Positions 1 through 6,206 are shown, counted from the first letter of the stretch. The stretch: 6,871 nucleotides of DNA from Candidatus Saccharibacteria bacterium UBA4215 (GCA_002381485.1 DFTJ01000010.1:44571-51441); one strand, 5' to 3'. Translations and numbers: made by a program. The notes: generated from the letters alone by a model not told the origin.

Positions 1-468
1 TGGGTTAACTGCAATGACCCGCATCATACTCACCGCCAGAGCCTGACTCGACTCACTCAACCCCGGGCCAACCACATACTGAACCAGCGGCTCAGCAAAG
101 ATAATAATAAGTACGCTCGCAATCAAGGTTGCAATTGCCATCAAGTTAACAAGGCTGGTTGAAAGCTCCCAGGCAGACTTCTTGTTGCCCGCTGCAAGCC
201 GCTGATTAAACACAGGAATAAATGTCACGCTCAACGCACCAGATACCAATATAAAGAACATGATGTCAGGTATCGTAAAGGCAACCGTATAAGCGTCGGC
301 ACCTGTTGGGTAGGTCTTAAAGTACAGGCTGTTAAACAAACGATCGCGGAAGATTCCTAGCAAGCTCGCTAGCAAAGTCGAGCCAGCTAATAAGGATGCC
401 GCTAGCTTGAGCGGCAGTCGCTTATTTAACTTCGAGAGCGTTGTGCGAAAGTTTATCATCGTTGGCAT
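1..468 (-). CDS. murJ: MurJ/MviN-like lipid II flippase, N-terminal 156 codons (cut by window edge)
   Basis: Seen: reading leftward, an open frame starts 12 bases after the ftsH stop and runs off the left edge. It encodes a basic amphipathic N-terminus, then hydrophobic helices near residues 20-38, 59-87 and 106-126. Signature stretches are LGIFRDR (37-43), ADAYTVAFTIPD (57-68) and GALSVTFIPVF (77-87), which match the start of the MurJ/MviN family (MOP superfamily). Known: MurJ flips lipid II across the cytoplasmic membrane for peptidoglycan synthesis. About 350 residues should lie outside the window. Start: ATG at 468 (longest) or the in-frame ATG at 459; neither has a Shine-Dalgarno, so translation may be coupled to ftsH. 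A 12-base palindrome (464-475) covers the first ATG. Odd: by eye alignment, positions equivalent to E. coli Arg18 and Arg52 are Ser35 and Phe71, while Arg24 (Arg41) and Asp39 (Asp58) are kept. Family assignment is firm; flippase activity is inferred. Confidence 0.88.
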   Translation of the reverse strand, partial: MPTMINFRTTLSKLNKRLPLKLAASLLAGSTLLASLLGIFRDRLFNSLYFKTYPTGADAYTVAFTIPDIMFFILVSGALSVTFIPVFNQRLAAGNKKSAWELSTSLVNLMAIATLIASVLIIIFAEPLVQYVVGPGLSESSQALAVSMMRVIAVNP

Positions 469-480
469 CGATGCCGTGCG

Positions 481-2346
481 TTACGAGTAAAGCATGGCCT
501 CCTTTGGCAGGGTTGCGTCCTTCAATAACTCAACGACGCCCTCTTCCTCAATAGTTTCTTCTTTCAGGAGTGCTTCGGCAAGCGCATCAAGACTCTTGCG
601 GTTGGCTTTAATGACTAGCTCGGCACGCTTAGCGGCTTCACGGATTAGTACGGCTACCTCTTCGTCAATCTGCTTTGCAGTATCGTCACTGTACGGTCGT
701 TCATGTGTCATCCTATCGAACATCATGCCACCATTGTCTTCGTGGAACACCTGGTCACGCAGTTTTGTGCCCATTCCTTGTTCGATAATCATATCGCGGG
801 CGATTTCAGTTGCTTTGCGCAGGTCAGAACCCGCACCAGTGGTAATGCCGTCGCTACCATTGATAATCTTCTCAGCAACTCGCCCACCAAGTGCACGTGC
901 CAAGATGTCCTTGAACTCATAGACACTGGTGTACGCAGTATCTTCTGGCGGCAAGAACCAGGTGACTCCTCCGGTTCCACCACGAGGAATGATTGTTACC
1001 TTATGAACAGGATCGCTATCTGGCAAGACGTGCCCAACCAAGGCATGGCCAGCCTCGTGATAGGCGGTGAGTTCTTTGTCTTTTTGTGACATCACCTTAC
1101 TCTTACGCTCTGGACCAATTGCAACCTTTTCGAAGGCCTCTGTCAGGTCAGCATTACTAATCTTCTTCGAATTACGGCGCGCAGCAACAATGGCCGCTTC
1201 GTTGGCGATATTTGCCAAGTCAGCACCAGACGATCCGGCCGTTTTCGCAGCCAACTTGTCGATTTTGACGGTGTCATCGACAGGCTTGTTCTTGAAGTGA
1301 ACCTTTAGAATTGCTTCGCGATCTTTTCGCTCTGGCAAAGTAATATTTGTACGGCGATCAAAACGTCCTGGTCGTAGCAACGCCGGGTCAAGCACATCGG
1401 CTCGGTTCGTTGCTGCTAGAACAATCACGTTTGTACCGGTCTCAAAACCATCCATCTCAACCAGAATTTGGTTGAGGGTCTGTTCGCGCTCATCGTGGCC
1501 TCCGCCCATACCGCTTCCACGGCGACGTCCGACGGCATCAATCTCATCAATAAAGATAATTGCTGGTGCGTTTTTCTTGGCTTTTGCAAATAGGTCGCGG
1601 ACCCTCGATGCACCAACACCAACAAACATTTCGACAAACTCAGAACCGCTAATGCTGAAGAAGGGGACACTCGCCTCTCCGGCAACAGCGCGAGCCAGCA
1701 TTGTCTTACCCGTACCTGGGTTACCGACAAGCAAAACACCCTTTGGAATTTTTGCACCAAGATTTTCGTATTTCTTTGGGCTCTTCAAGAAATCAACAAC
1801 TTCTTCTAGATCCTGTTTGGCCGATTCATTGCCCGCGATATCGTCGAATACAACTTTTGTTTTATCCTCACCGTATAACTTCGCCTTCGACTTACCAAAT
1901 CCAAGCGCCTGGTTATTTTGTCCCTGCGCCTGACGCATCATGAACATAAAGAATGCAATGATCAGGATGACTGGCACAATAATGATTGCAAGGTTCCATA
2001 GAATGTCACCAGTATTAGATGGCTGAGTGATTAGCAGCTCAACATCTGCATCAGGGTTGAGCCCTTGCTCTTGCAGACTGCTCGAAGGATCCTTCACCGC
2101 TGTCTCTGTTGGTGCATCGCTACCATCCGGAGTAATCTTTAGTTCATTACCCTGGACCTCGATCTTACTAATTTCGCCATTATTCGCTCGTTCGACAACA
2201 CTGGACAGAGAAACTGTCTCAAGGTTTTGAGCCGGCTGCGAAAAGGCCAGCGCAGCCAATAAACCAAATACAAGAATTGCCCAAAAAAGAGTAATCCTTA
2301 AAATCGCATTAGGTTTCTTAGGGGGCATGGGGGACTTTTTCGCCAT
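481..2346 (-). CDS. ftsH: ATP-dependent zinc metalloprotease FtsH
   Basis: A membrane-anchored AAA+ protease that, in the family, forms hexamers which extract and degrade misfolded membrane proteins and some short-lived cytoplasmic proteins. Seen, 621 aa: transmembrane helix near 17-36, extracytoplasmic domain about 38-112, second helix about 114-137, then the AAA+ module. This has Walker A GNPGTGKT (208-215), pore motif FVG (241-243), Walker B IIFIDEID (263-270) and the second region of homology with arginine fingers (about 312-331, ending RPGRFDRR). The M41 peptidase domain has HEAGH (430-434) with the likely third zinc ligand Asp508 in GSDLRKAT. Length is normal and all catalytic residues are present. 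Odd: the second Walker A position is Asn209, where FtsH normally has Pro. The start at 2346 is supported by a Shine-Dalgarno 10 bases upstream. It lies 47 bases after tilS and 12 bases before murJ on the same strand, so a tilS-ftsH-murJ operon is likely. Confidence 0.98.
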   Translation of the reverse strand: MAKKSPMPPKKPNAILRITLFWAILVFGLLAALAFSQPAQNLETVSLSSVVERANNGEISKIEVQGNELKITPDGSDAPTETAVKDPSSSLQEQGLNPDADVELLITQPSNTGDILWNLAIIIVPVILIIAFFMFMMRQAQGQNNQALGFGKSKAKLYGEDKTKVVFDDIAGNESAKQDLEEVVDFLKSPKKYENLGAKIPKGVLLVGNPGTGKTMLARAVAGEASVPFFSISGSEFVEMFVGVGASRVRDLFAKAKKNAPAIIFIDEIDAVGRRRGSGMGGGHDEREQTLNQILVEMDGFETGTNVIVLAATNRADVLDPALLRPGRFDRRTNITLPERKDREAILKVHFKNKPVDDTVKIDKLAAKTAGSSGADLANIANEAAIVAARRNSKKISNADLTEAFEKVAIGPERKSKVMSQKDKELTAYHEAGHALVGHVLPDSDPVHKVTIIPRGGTGGVTWFLPPEDTAYTSVYEFKDILARALGGRVAEKIINGSDGITTGAGSDLRKATEIARDMIIEQGMGTKLRDQVFHEDNGGMMFDRMTHERPYSDDTAKQIDEEVAVLIREAAKRAELVIKANRKSLDALAEALLKEETIEEEGVVELLKDATLPKEAMLYS

Positions 2347-2356
2347 AACAAAGTGT

Positions 2357-2362
2357 TCCTTT
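2357..2362 (-). promoter_or_regulatory. ftsH ribosome binding site
   Basis: On the minus strand AAAGGA lies 10 bases before the ATG at 2346, inside the 47-base tilS-ftsH gap. It follows a purine-rich, A-dominated tract (2378-2400). No convincing separate promoter is visible in this gap, which fits cotranscription with tilS. Confidence 0.6.
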
Positions 2363-2393
2363 CAGGATACGTAGCAGTATTTTTCTTCTTTTC

Positions 2394-3227
2394 TTATTTT
2401 ATCAGTGTGACAGTGAAATTACGAGAGGTGAAATCGAGTCGCACACCCGCACCCGCCTCATACGTCTTACCAGGCTGCGTCGTTTTAATGGCCAGGAGTG
2501 CCCGTTGCAGCTGCGGACGAGTAAGACGCCCCAGCGTTGCTACGCGCAAGCACTCCGTGGCGACAGTCGTTGGAATATGGCCGAAGAAGTAGCGACTATA
2601 GCGAGGGCCGTCGCCGATTAAGCGCAGTATCTCTGCTTCAATCTCACGCTTTCTATCTAGCTGCTGCTGGCGCAGGGCAAGTAACTTCTGCTTATGATCA
2701 GGTGGCAAATGAGCCAAATGGTGGCGAAGTCGATTGCGAAGATACTGGTCGCTTTGGTTCGTGCTATCCTCTCGCCACGACAAGCCATTCCGCCGAGCAT
2801 ACTCAAATAGTTGCGCTTTATGCATCCCCAAAAGTGGCCGAACAATATCCGAGTCATGCGTCGAGACACCTCGCCACCCAGTGCCTCGATGTAGATTAAT
2901 AGTGATCGTCTCGACAATGTCATCGGCATGATGCGCTGTCACAATTTTCGCGCCATATGTCTCCGCAAGGTCACGAAGGTATTCGTAGCGAATCTGCCGA
3001 GCTCGCTCTTCGCTCGCCCCGTGGCCCAGTTCAACTCGTGTCATATGAAAGGGGAAGCCATGCGTTGCAGCCAACTCTCTGACAAACTGCGCGTCCTCAG
3101 CTGAGTCATCACGAATACCGTGATCAACGTGTGCCACCAATAACTCATGTCCTGGGATTTTCGACAACATATCAAGCAGTGCAACCGAATCGACACCACC
3201 ACTGACAGCGACTATATACCGCGCCAT
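2394..3227 (-). CDS. tilS: tRNA(Ile)-lysidine synthase TilS, compact form
   Basis: TilS uses ATP to attach lysine to C34 of the CAU-anticodon tRNA-Ile, making lysidine so the tRNA reads AUA rather than AUG. It acts in the cytoplasm and is normally essential. Seen, 277 aa: N-type PP-loop SGGVDS (9-14), HVDHGIR (33-39), AHHADD (98-103) followed by ETITINLHRGTG (106-117), RPLLG (130-134), and the family block WREDSTN...RNRLRHHL (151-171). The first 170 or so residues are the full catalytic domain. The remaining ~105 residues are a shortened C-terminal part; the protein is much smaller than E. coli or Bacillus TilS (over 400 aa) and nearer the short Aquifex type. AUA codons occur in the neighbouring genes, so the modification would be needed here. 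It is the first gene of the leftward operon. The start at 3227 is supported by its ribosome binding site and by a promoter ending about 20 bases upstream. Confidence 0.95.
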   Translation of the reverse strand: MARYIVAVSGGVDSVALLDMLSKIPGHELLVAHVDHGIRDDSAEDAQFVRELAATHGFPFHMTRVELGHGASEERARQIRYEYLRDLAETYGAKIVTAHHADDIVETITINLHRGTGWRGVSTHDSDIVRPLLGMHKAQLFEYARRNGLSWREDSTNQSDQYLRNRLRHHLAHLPPDHKQKLLALRQQQLDRKREIEAEILRLIGDGPRYSRYFFGHIPTTVATECLRVATLGRLTRPQLQRALLAIKTTQPGKTYEAGAGVRLDFTSRNFTVTLIK

Positions 3228-3230
3228 ATG

Positions 3231-3240
3231 CTCACCCTTT
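3231..3240 (-). promoter_or_regulatory. tilS ribosome binding site
   Basis: On the minus strand AAAGGGTGAG ends 3 bases before the ATG at 3227. Its GGTGA part pairs with the usual 16S anti-Shine-Dalgarno, and with the promoter just upstream it fixes this start. Confidence 0.55.
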
Positions 3241-3254
3241 TCTTCATATAACTC

Positions 3255-3283
3255 AGTATACCCCGGCCATCACTGCGCGTCGA
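3255..3283 (-). promoter_or_regulatory. Sigma70-type promoter for tilS-ftsH-murJ
   Basis: On the minus strand: TCGACG (3283-3278, 4 of 6 to TTGACA), an exact 17-base spacer, and TATACT (3260-3255, 5 of 6 to TATAAT). The predicted start of transcription is near 3248, giving a leader of about 20 bases that contains the tilS ribosome binding site. It lies on top of the opposing promoter for the acyltransferase gene. Confidence 0.6.
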
Positions 3284-3288
3284 CTCTG

Positions 3289-3294
3289 TATAAT
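3289..3294 (+). promoter_or_regulatory. -10 element of the OpgC-like gene, probably giving a leaderless mRNA
   Basis: A perfect TATAAT, but with no good -35: the hexamers at 16-18 base spacing match at most 2 of 6. Transcription would start at about 3301-3302, exactly at the ATG at 3302. The longer start codon at 3293-3295 lies inside the -10 hexamer and would not be transcribed from it. The promoter may need an activator or a different upstream contact. Confidence 0.5.
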
Positions 3295-3301
3295 GAAGCA
3301 G

Positions 3302-4423
3302 ATGGCTGAGACCAAACCCCCGACCCGCCTATTAACCCTCGACTTGATGCGTGGCTACTTTATGGTCGCTATTATTCTTAACCATCTTCAATGGTACCCC
3401 AGCGGGCTTGACTGGGTGTCAGCCCAAGGCGCTCTTTTTGTCTCTGCAGCTGAAGGCTTCTTCTTAATATCTGGGATAATTCTAGGGATTATCCGTGGCC
3501 GCAAGCTCATTGCTGCACCGTTCAAAAAAGCAGCCAGCTTACTGCTCATGAGGGGTGTCCAGCTATACATTGCAAGTATTGTCTTAATGCTCATCTTCAC
3601 TCTGCTGGGATGGTGGTTCTTTATAGATAATCCGGGGCTCAAGCCAGGTATCCGACCCGTTGATCAGCCGTTCACCGAAGTTCTATGGGGAGCGCTTACC
3701 TACGAATACATCTATGGCTGGGCTGATTTCCTGCGGCTCTACGCCATCTTCTTGCTCATAAGTCCGCTTGCCCTATGGTTGCTGCGCATCGGCAAGTGGT
3801 ACGTGTTGCTCACACTGAACATTCTTGTCTGGATGCTTTTTCCTTTTGCAACAGGCCTTCCGTATTCGAATGAGTTGTTGATGCCGATTGCCTGGCAATT
3901 TATCTTCTTTGGTGGGATGACAATTGGGTTCTACTGGCAGAGCATCGTCCAGTGGTGGAATACTCGAAAGCGCGCGCTTCGTAGCGTCATCATTAAAACT
4001 ATCGTCACTCTCGCAATTTCGACCATTCTTGCTAACGTCATTATTGCTATGCACAGCCTCTTCCCTGCAGCCATCGGTGAACCGCTCAACACTCTCCGTT
4101 TGACGCTAGAGCCTTATTTCAATAAAGAAAGCCTCCCGATTCCGCGACTCGCGCTCTTCGCACTTTGGTTTAGTTTTGGCTTCTGGCTATTCAAAACTTT
4201 TGAAAAACGTATCGTCACATACTTCGGCTGGATTTTAATACCATTCGGCGTCAACTCACTTTACGTGTATATACTCCATGCCTTCCTGGTATTCTTTGCG
4301 CAGCTATTGCTACAAGGAGCGACACCGCCATTCTTCTTGAGCCTGTTCGGCAGCCTTGCTGTCCTTGGCCTAATCCTTCTAGCTATTCGTACCAAATTTC
4401 TTATGAAAGTTATTCCACGTTAA
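3302..4423 (+). CDS. OpgC-like multi-pass membrane acyltransferase
   Basis: Seen, 373 aa from the chosen start: an almost wholly hydrophobic protein with about ten predicted membrane helices. The N-terminal signature is RLLTLDLMRG (9-18), then ILNH (25-28, His28), EGFFLISGIILG (51-62) and, near the end, NSLYVYILHAFLVFF (318-332). These match the OpgC branch of the acyltransferase-3 superfamily. Known: proteobacterial OpgC adds succinyl groups to osmoregulated periplasmic glucans; relatives O-acylate other envelope glycans. Inferred: transfer of an acyl group to an envelope polymer, substrate unknown. Start: the longest frame begins at 3293, but that codon overlaps the -10 box, so I prefer 3302, 3 codons in; there is no Shine-Dalgarno. 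It is divergent from tilS with a 74-base gap, and overlaps the converging glycosyltransferase by 14 bases at the 3' end. The membrane acyltransferase class is well supported; the exact subfamily less so. Confidence 0.82.
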   Translation: MAETKPPTRLLTLDLMRGYFMVAIILNHLQWYPSGLDWVSAQGALFVSAAEGFFLISGIILGIIRGRKLIAAPFKKAASLLLMRGVQLYIASIVLMLIFTLLGWWFFIDNPGLKPGIRPVDQPFTEVLWGALTYEYIYGWADFLRLYAIFLLISPLALWLLRIGKWYVLLTLNILVWMLFPFATGLPYSNELLMPIAWQFIFFGGMTIGFYWQSIVQWWNTRKRALRSVIIKTIVTLAISTILANVIIAMHSLFPAAIGEPLNTLRLTLEPYFNKESLPIPRLALFALWFSFGFWLFKTFEKRIVTYFGWILIPFGVNSLYVYILHAFLVFFAQLLLQGATPPFFLSLFGSLAVLGLILLAIRTKFLMKVIPR

Positions 4424-5930
4424 CGCGTAGGTAGCGGTCAATCACCTGCTTATCTTTTTGGACACTATCGATAAACCAGTACTCTGGCCCAACATCAAAA
4501 CTTGGCTCGGCGCCTACCCAGCGAATGTGAATCAAATGCTTGCTCGATACATCTGCCGAGCTTTCGATGCGATCCACGCTGTCATGGAGCGGTGCGTAGC
4601 CACCTCGATTCTCGACATTCTCGGCACTGTAAAATTTAAGATTACAATCGTCAAAATAATAGACAGTATCGATATAGGTGTACGGATCATCGGCTACTGC
4701 TGTCGTGTCGGTGCAGTCAAATGCTTGGCGCAATTCGATAGTTGACGGCTGCTGCTGACGTTCACTATTGAAGTTACCCGCTTCAGCAAGGCGCACCACT
4801 CCGGTTAAGAGCAGCGCTAGCGATAGTAGAGCTAGACCAACAGAAATAAGGTGCTGCTTATAGCGCCACCCAAGGGCAGCAAGAAGACCAAGCAGGAGAT
4901 AGAAGAACAGTGCAACGTGAGCCATGTAGCGATTAATAAAGATAGGCTGACTCCCCACTAAAGAGGTGAGTGCGAAAAACAATACTGGGATTAACACCAA
5001 CCAAGCAACAAGCATAAAACCTTCTTGGGCCTCACCACGCAGCCGACGTTGCACTTTGACCGTTAGCACAACTGCAAGCACCGCCATTGCCAGAAGCAAG
5101 AGCGAGAGCCAGCCGCCAACCATCCACTCAGAGGTGTACACGACAAGCGTCGTGAATACGTCCACCAGTTTCGTCAGAGTAACCTCACTACCTACACCCG
5201 GAAGGACCGAATGAAACAGTTGCGAAAAGAAAATCGGCATGTAGGGGACAAACAGTGCCACTGAACCAGTCAACGCGACCAGCCAGCGCCACGAACGAAT
5301 CGGCTCCTTGCGCCTGATCGAACGGGCTAGCAACCATACAGCGTGCGTCAGCCACACTGCTACCGTCAGGTATAGCGTCAGCATTCCCAGGGTCACCAGC
5401 ACACCGTATATCGCCCAGTATCGCCAGCGTTGTTGCCGCACGGCAATCACCATCACGAGTGTCGCTAAAACTCCAATTAACGCCGCTAGGGCGTACATTC
5501 GGACCTCGTACCCGTACCGCAGCACGAATGGTGCAGCCACCAAAAACGGTAGTGTCGCCAGCGCCACTCTTGGGGTGAAAAGGCGTCGCACCAGCAAAAG
5601 CCCCACACCAACGGCCCCCGCCATCAACAGGGCACTCAGGCTACGCAGTGCGAATTCACTCCACCCAAAAGTGCTACCCCATACCTTCAGCAACATATAG
5701 TACAGCGGCGGATGCGCGTCGACCGCAGCTAAAGCAAACATGTCAGGCCATGGCTGCTGCGCGAGAAGTATAGAATAGCCTTCGTCAAACCAAATCGGCT
5801 GCCCAATCGCCAGTATCATCGTGAGGCCAAATACGGCAACCATTGCTGCTAGCACCCACGCCCACCATAATCGAGTAATAAGCGTTGTGAAAGATTTCAT
5901 GTTCTTTGACTTCAGAAGTTTTTTTAGCAT
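4410..5930 (-). CDS. GT-C fold membrane glycosyltransferase (PMT/ArnT-type, GT39/GT83-like)
   Basis: Seen, 506 aa: membrane helix near 22-42, then an extracytoplasmic loop with the FDE motif (48-50, Asp49/Glu50) and AHPPLYYMLLKVW (72-84). Helices follow to about residue 380. FINRYMAHVALFF (331-343) resembles the RY...P loop of ArnT/PMT proteins. A polar C-terminal region (about 385-506) with Cys406 and Cys429 follows the last helix and probably faces outward. Known: such enzymes use polyprenyl-phosphate-linked sugars and glycosylate proteins or lipids on the outer side of the membrane; Asp49 fits the catalytic acid. Donor and acceptor cannot be told. Start: ATG at 5930, with a possible -10 placed for a leaderless message; Met11 (5900) is the alternative, and neither has a good Shine-Dalgarno. 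It is the convergent neighbour of the OpgC-like gene, suggesting both work on the envelope. Fold and motifs are clear; specificity is not. Confidence 0.85.
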   Translation of the reverse strand: MLKKLLKSKNMKSFTTLITRLWWAWVLAAMVAVFGLTMILAIGQPIWFDEGYSILLAQQPWPDMFALAAVDAHPPLYYMLLKVWGSTFGWSEFALRSLSALLMAGAVGVGLLLVRRLFTPRVALATLPFLVAAPFVLRYGYEVRMYALAALIGVLATLVMVIAVRQQRWRYWAIYGVLVTLGMLTLYLTVAVWLTHAVWLLARSIRRKEPIRSWRWLVALTGSVALFVPYMPIFFSQLFHSVLPGVGSEVTLTKLVDVFTTLVVYTSEWMVGGWLSLLLLAMAVLAVVLTVKVQRRLRGEAQEGFMLVAWLVLIPVLFFALTSLVGSQPIFINRYMAHVALFFYLLLGLLAALGWRYKQHLISVGLALLSLALLLTGVVRLAEAGNFNSERQQQPSTIELRQAFDCTDTTAVADDPYTYIDTVYYFDDCNLKFYSAENVENRGGYAPLHDSVDRIESSADVSSKHLIHIRWVGAEPSFDVGPEYWFIDSVQKDKQVIDRYLRVNVE

Positions 5931-5935
5931 AAGTA

Positions 5936-5941
5936 CTTATA
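5936..5941 (-). promoter_or_regulatory. Possible -10 box of the glycosyltransferase gene
   Basis: On the minus strand TATAAG (5 of 6 to consensus) ends 5 bases before the ATG at 5930, so transcription would begin at or next to the start codon. The best -35 hexamer, at 18-base spacing, matches only 3 of 6. This is suggestive rather than established. Confidence 0.35.
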
Positions 5942-5947
5942 GTTTAC

Positions 5948-5977
5948 GCCAGTGACGCCAGAAAATCTATCTCTGGC
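5948..5977. repeat. GCCAG direct repeat plus inverted copy in the divergent promoter region
   Basis: GCCAG occurs at 5948-5952 and 5957-5961, a 9-base period. GCCAGA (5957-5962) is then repeated inverted as TCTGGC (5972-5977) with a 9-base gap. The inverted copy overlaps the tRNA -35 region and the set lies upstream of the glycosyltransferase -10. It could be an operator, but the elements are short and chance is possible. Confidence 0.25.
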
Positions 5978-6002
5978 AATTTCTCCCCTTATGCACTATA
6001 AT
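5973..6002 (+). promoter_or_regulatory. Sigma70-type promoter of tRNA-Pro
   Basis: CTGGCA (5973-5978, 4 of 6 to TTGACA), an 18-base spacer and a perfect TATAAT (5997-6002). Predicted transcription start is near 6009, leaving a 5' leader of about 17 bases before the mature tRNA. Confidence 0.6.
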
Positions 6003-6014
6003 CACCAGGGTCAA

Positions 6015-6028
6015 CCGATATATATCGG
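6015..6028. repeat. 14-base perfect palindrome at the tRNA-Pro 5' boundary
   Basis: CCGATATATATCGG is self-complementary along its whole length and covers the last 11 leader bases and the first 3 tRNA bases. As RNA it could form a 5-bp hairpin that competes with the acceptor stem; as DNA it could be a protein site. One such palindrome is about what chance would give in a window this size. Confidence 0.4.
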
Positions 6029-6101
6029 GGTGTGGCGCAGTTGATAGCGCGCTCGGTTTGGGACCGAGAGGTCGAAGGTTTGAGTCCTTTCACCCCGACC
6101 A
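6026..6101 (+). tRNA. tRNA-Pro, anticodon UGG, with encoded CCA
   Basis: A complete 76-base cloverleaf. The acceptor stem CGGGGTG/CACCCCG has 7 perfect pairs including C1-G72, followed by discriminator A73 and genomic CCA (6099-6101). The D-stem is GCGC/GCGC around an 8-base loop, the anticodon stem CTCGG/CCGAG, the anticodon loop TTTGGGA (anticodon TGG at 34-36, G37), the variable loop 5 bases, and the T-stem GAAGG/CCTTT with one G-U pair. C1-G72, A73, G35 and G36 are the usual bacterial proline identity bases. Odd: the D-loop has G18-A19 (A at 6044) instead of GG, and the T-loop is TTTGAGT with T56 (6081) instead of C56. The two changes together allow an A19-U56 pair in place of the near-universal G19-C56. 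It has its own promoter and terminator, so is a single-gene unit. Confidence 0.97.
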
Positions 6102-6110
6102 CATAAAAGC

Positions 6111-6139
6111 AGCCACGTCATGTGGCTTTTTTTATTTTT
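6111..6139 (+). terminator. Rho-independent terminator after tRNA-Pro
   Basis: Stem AGCCAC (6111-6116) and GTGGCT (6122-6127) with a 5-base loop, then a run of T's (6127-6133) and a second T run after one A (6135-6139). It begins 10 bases after the CCA end and separates the tRNA from the protease gene. Confidence 0.88.
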
Positions 6140-6206
6140 ACGGTGCAAGAATACCTCACGCGTTTTGTGTTAAGATAAGCGTAAGCAAAACAACACAAAC
6201 ACTGCC

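Noticed and set aside
464..475. 12-base perfect palindrome (GGCATCGATGCC) at the first murJ start codon
   Set aside because: One or two such palindromes are expected by chance in a window this long, and a 4-bp RNA stem is too weak to claim regulation.
494..2230. Several plus-strand and out-of-frame open frames across ftsH (for example 494-922, 1472-1933)
   Set aside because: They lie antisense to or out of frame with a complete FtsH with all motifs, have low-complexity Ser/Arg-rich translations and match no family I recognise.
4458..5700. Plus-strand open frames inside the glycosyltransferase gene (4458-4745, 4966-5214, 5308-5700)
   Set aside because: They are antisense to a clear membrane glycosyltransferase and have no start signals or recognisable domains.
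6080..6101. tRNA-Pro 3' end as an integration site of a mobile element
   Set aside because: No second copy of the tRNA 3' end, integrase or foreign cargo is visible in the window.
6162..6200. Imperfect inverted repeat upstream of the protease gene (GTTTTGTGTT and AACACAAAC)
   Set aside because: It is about 9 pairs with a bulge, AT-rich, and has no T tract or family resemblance, so I did not call a hairpin element.
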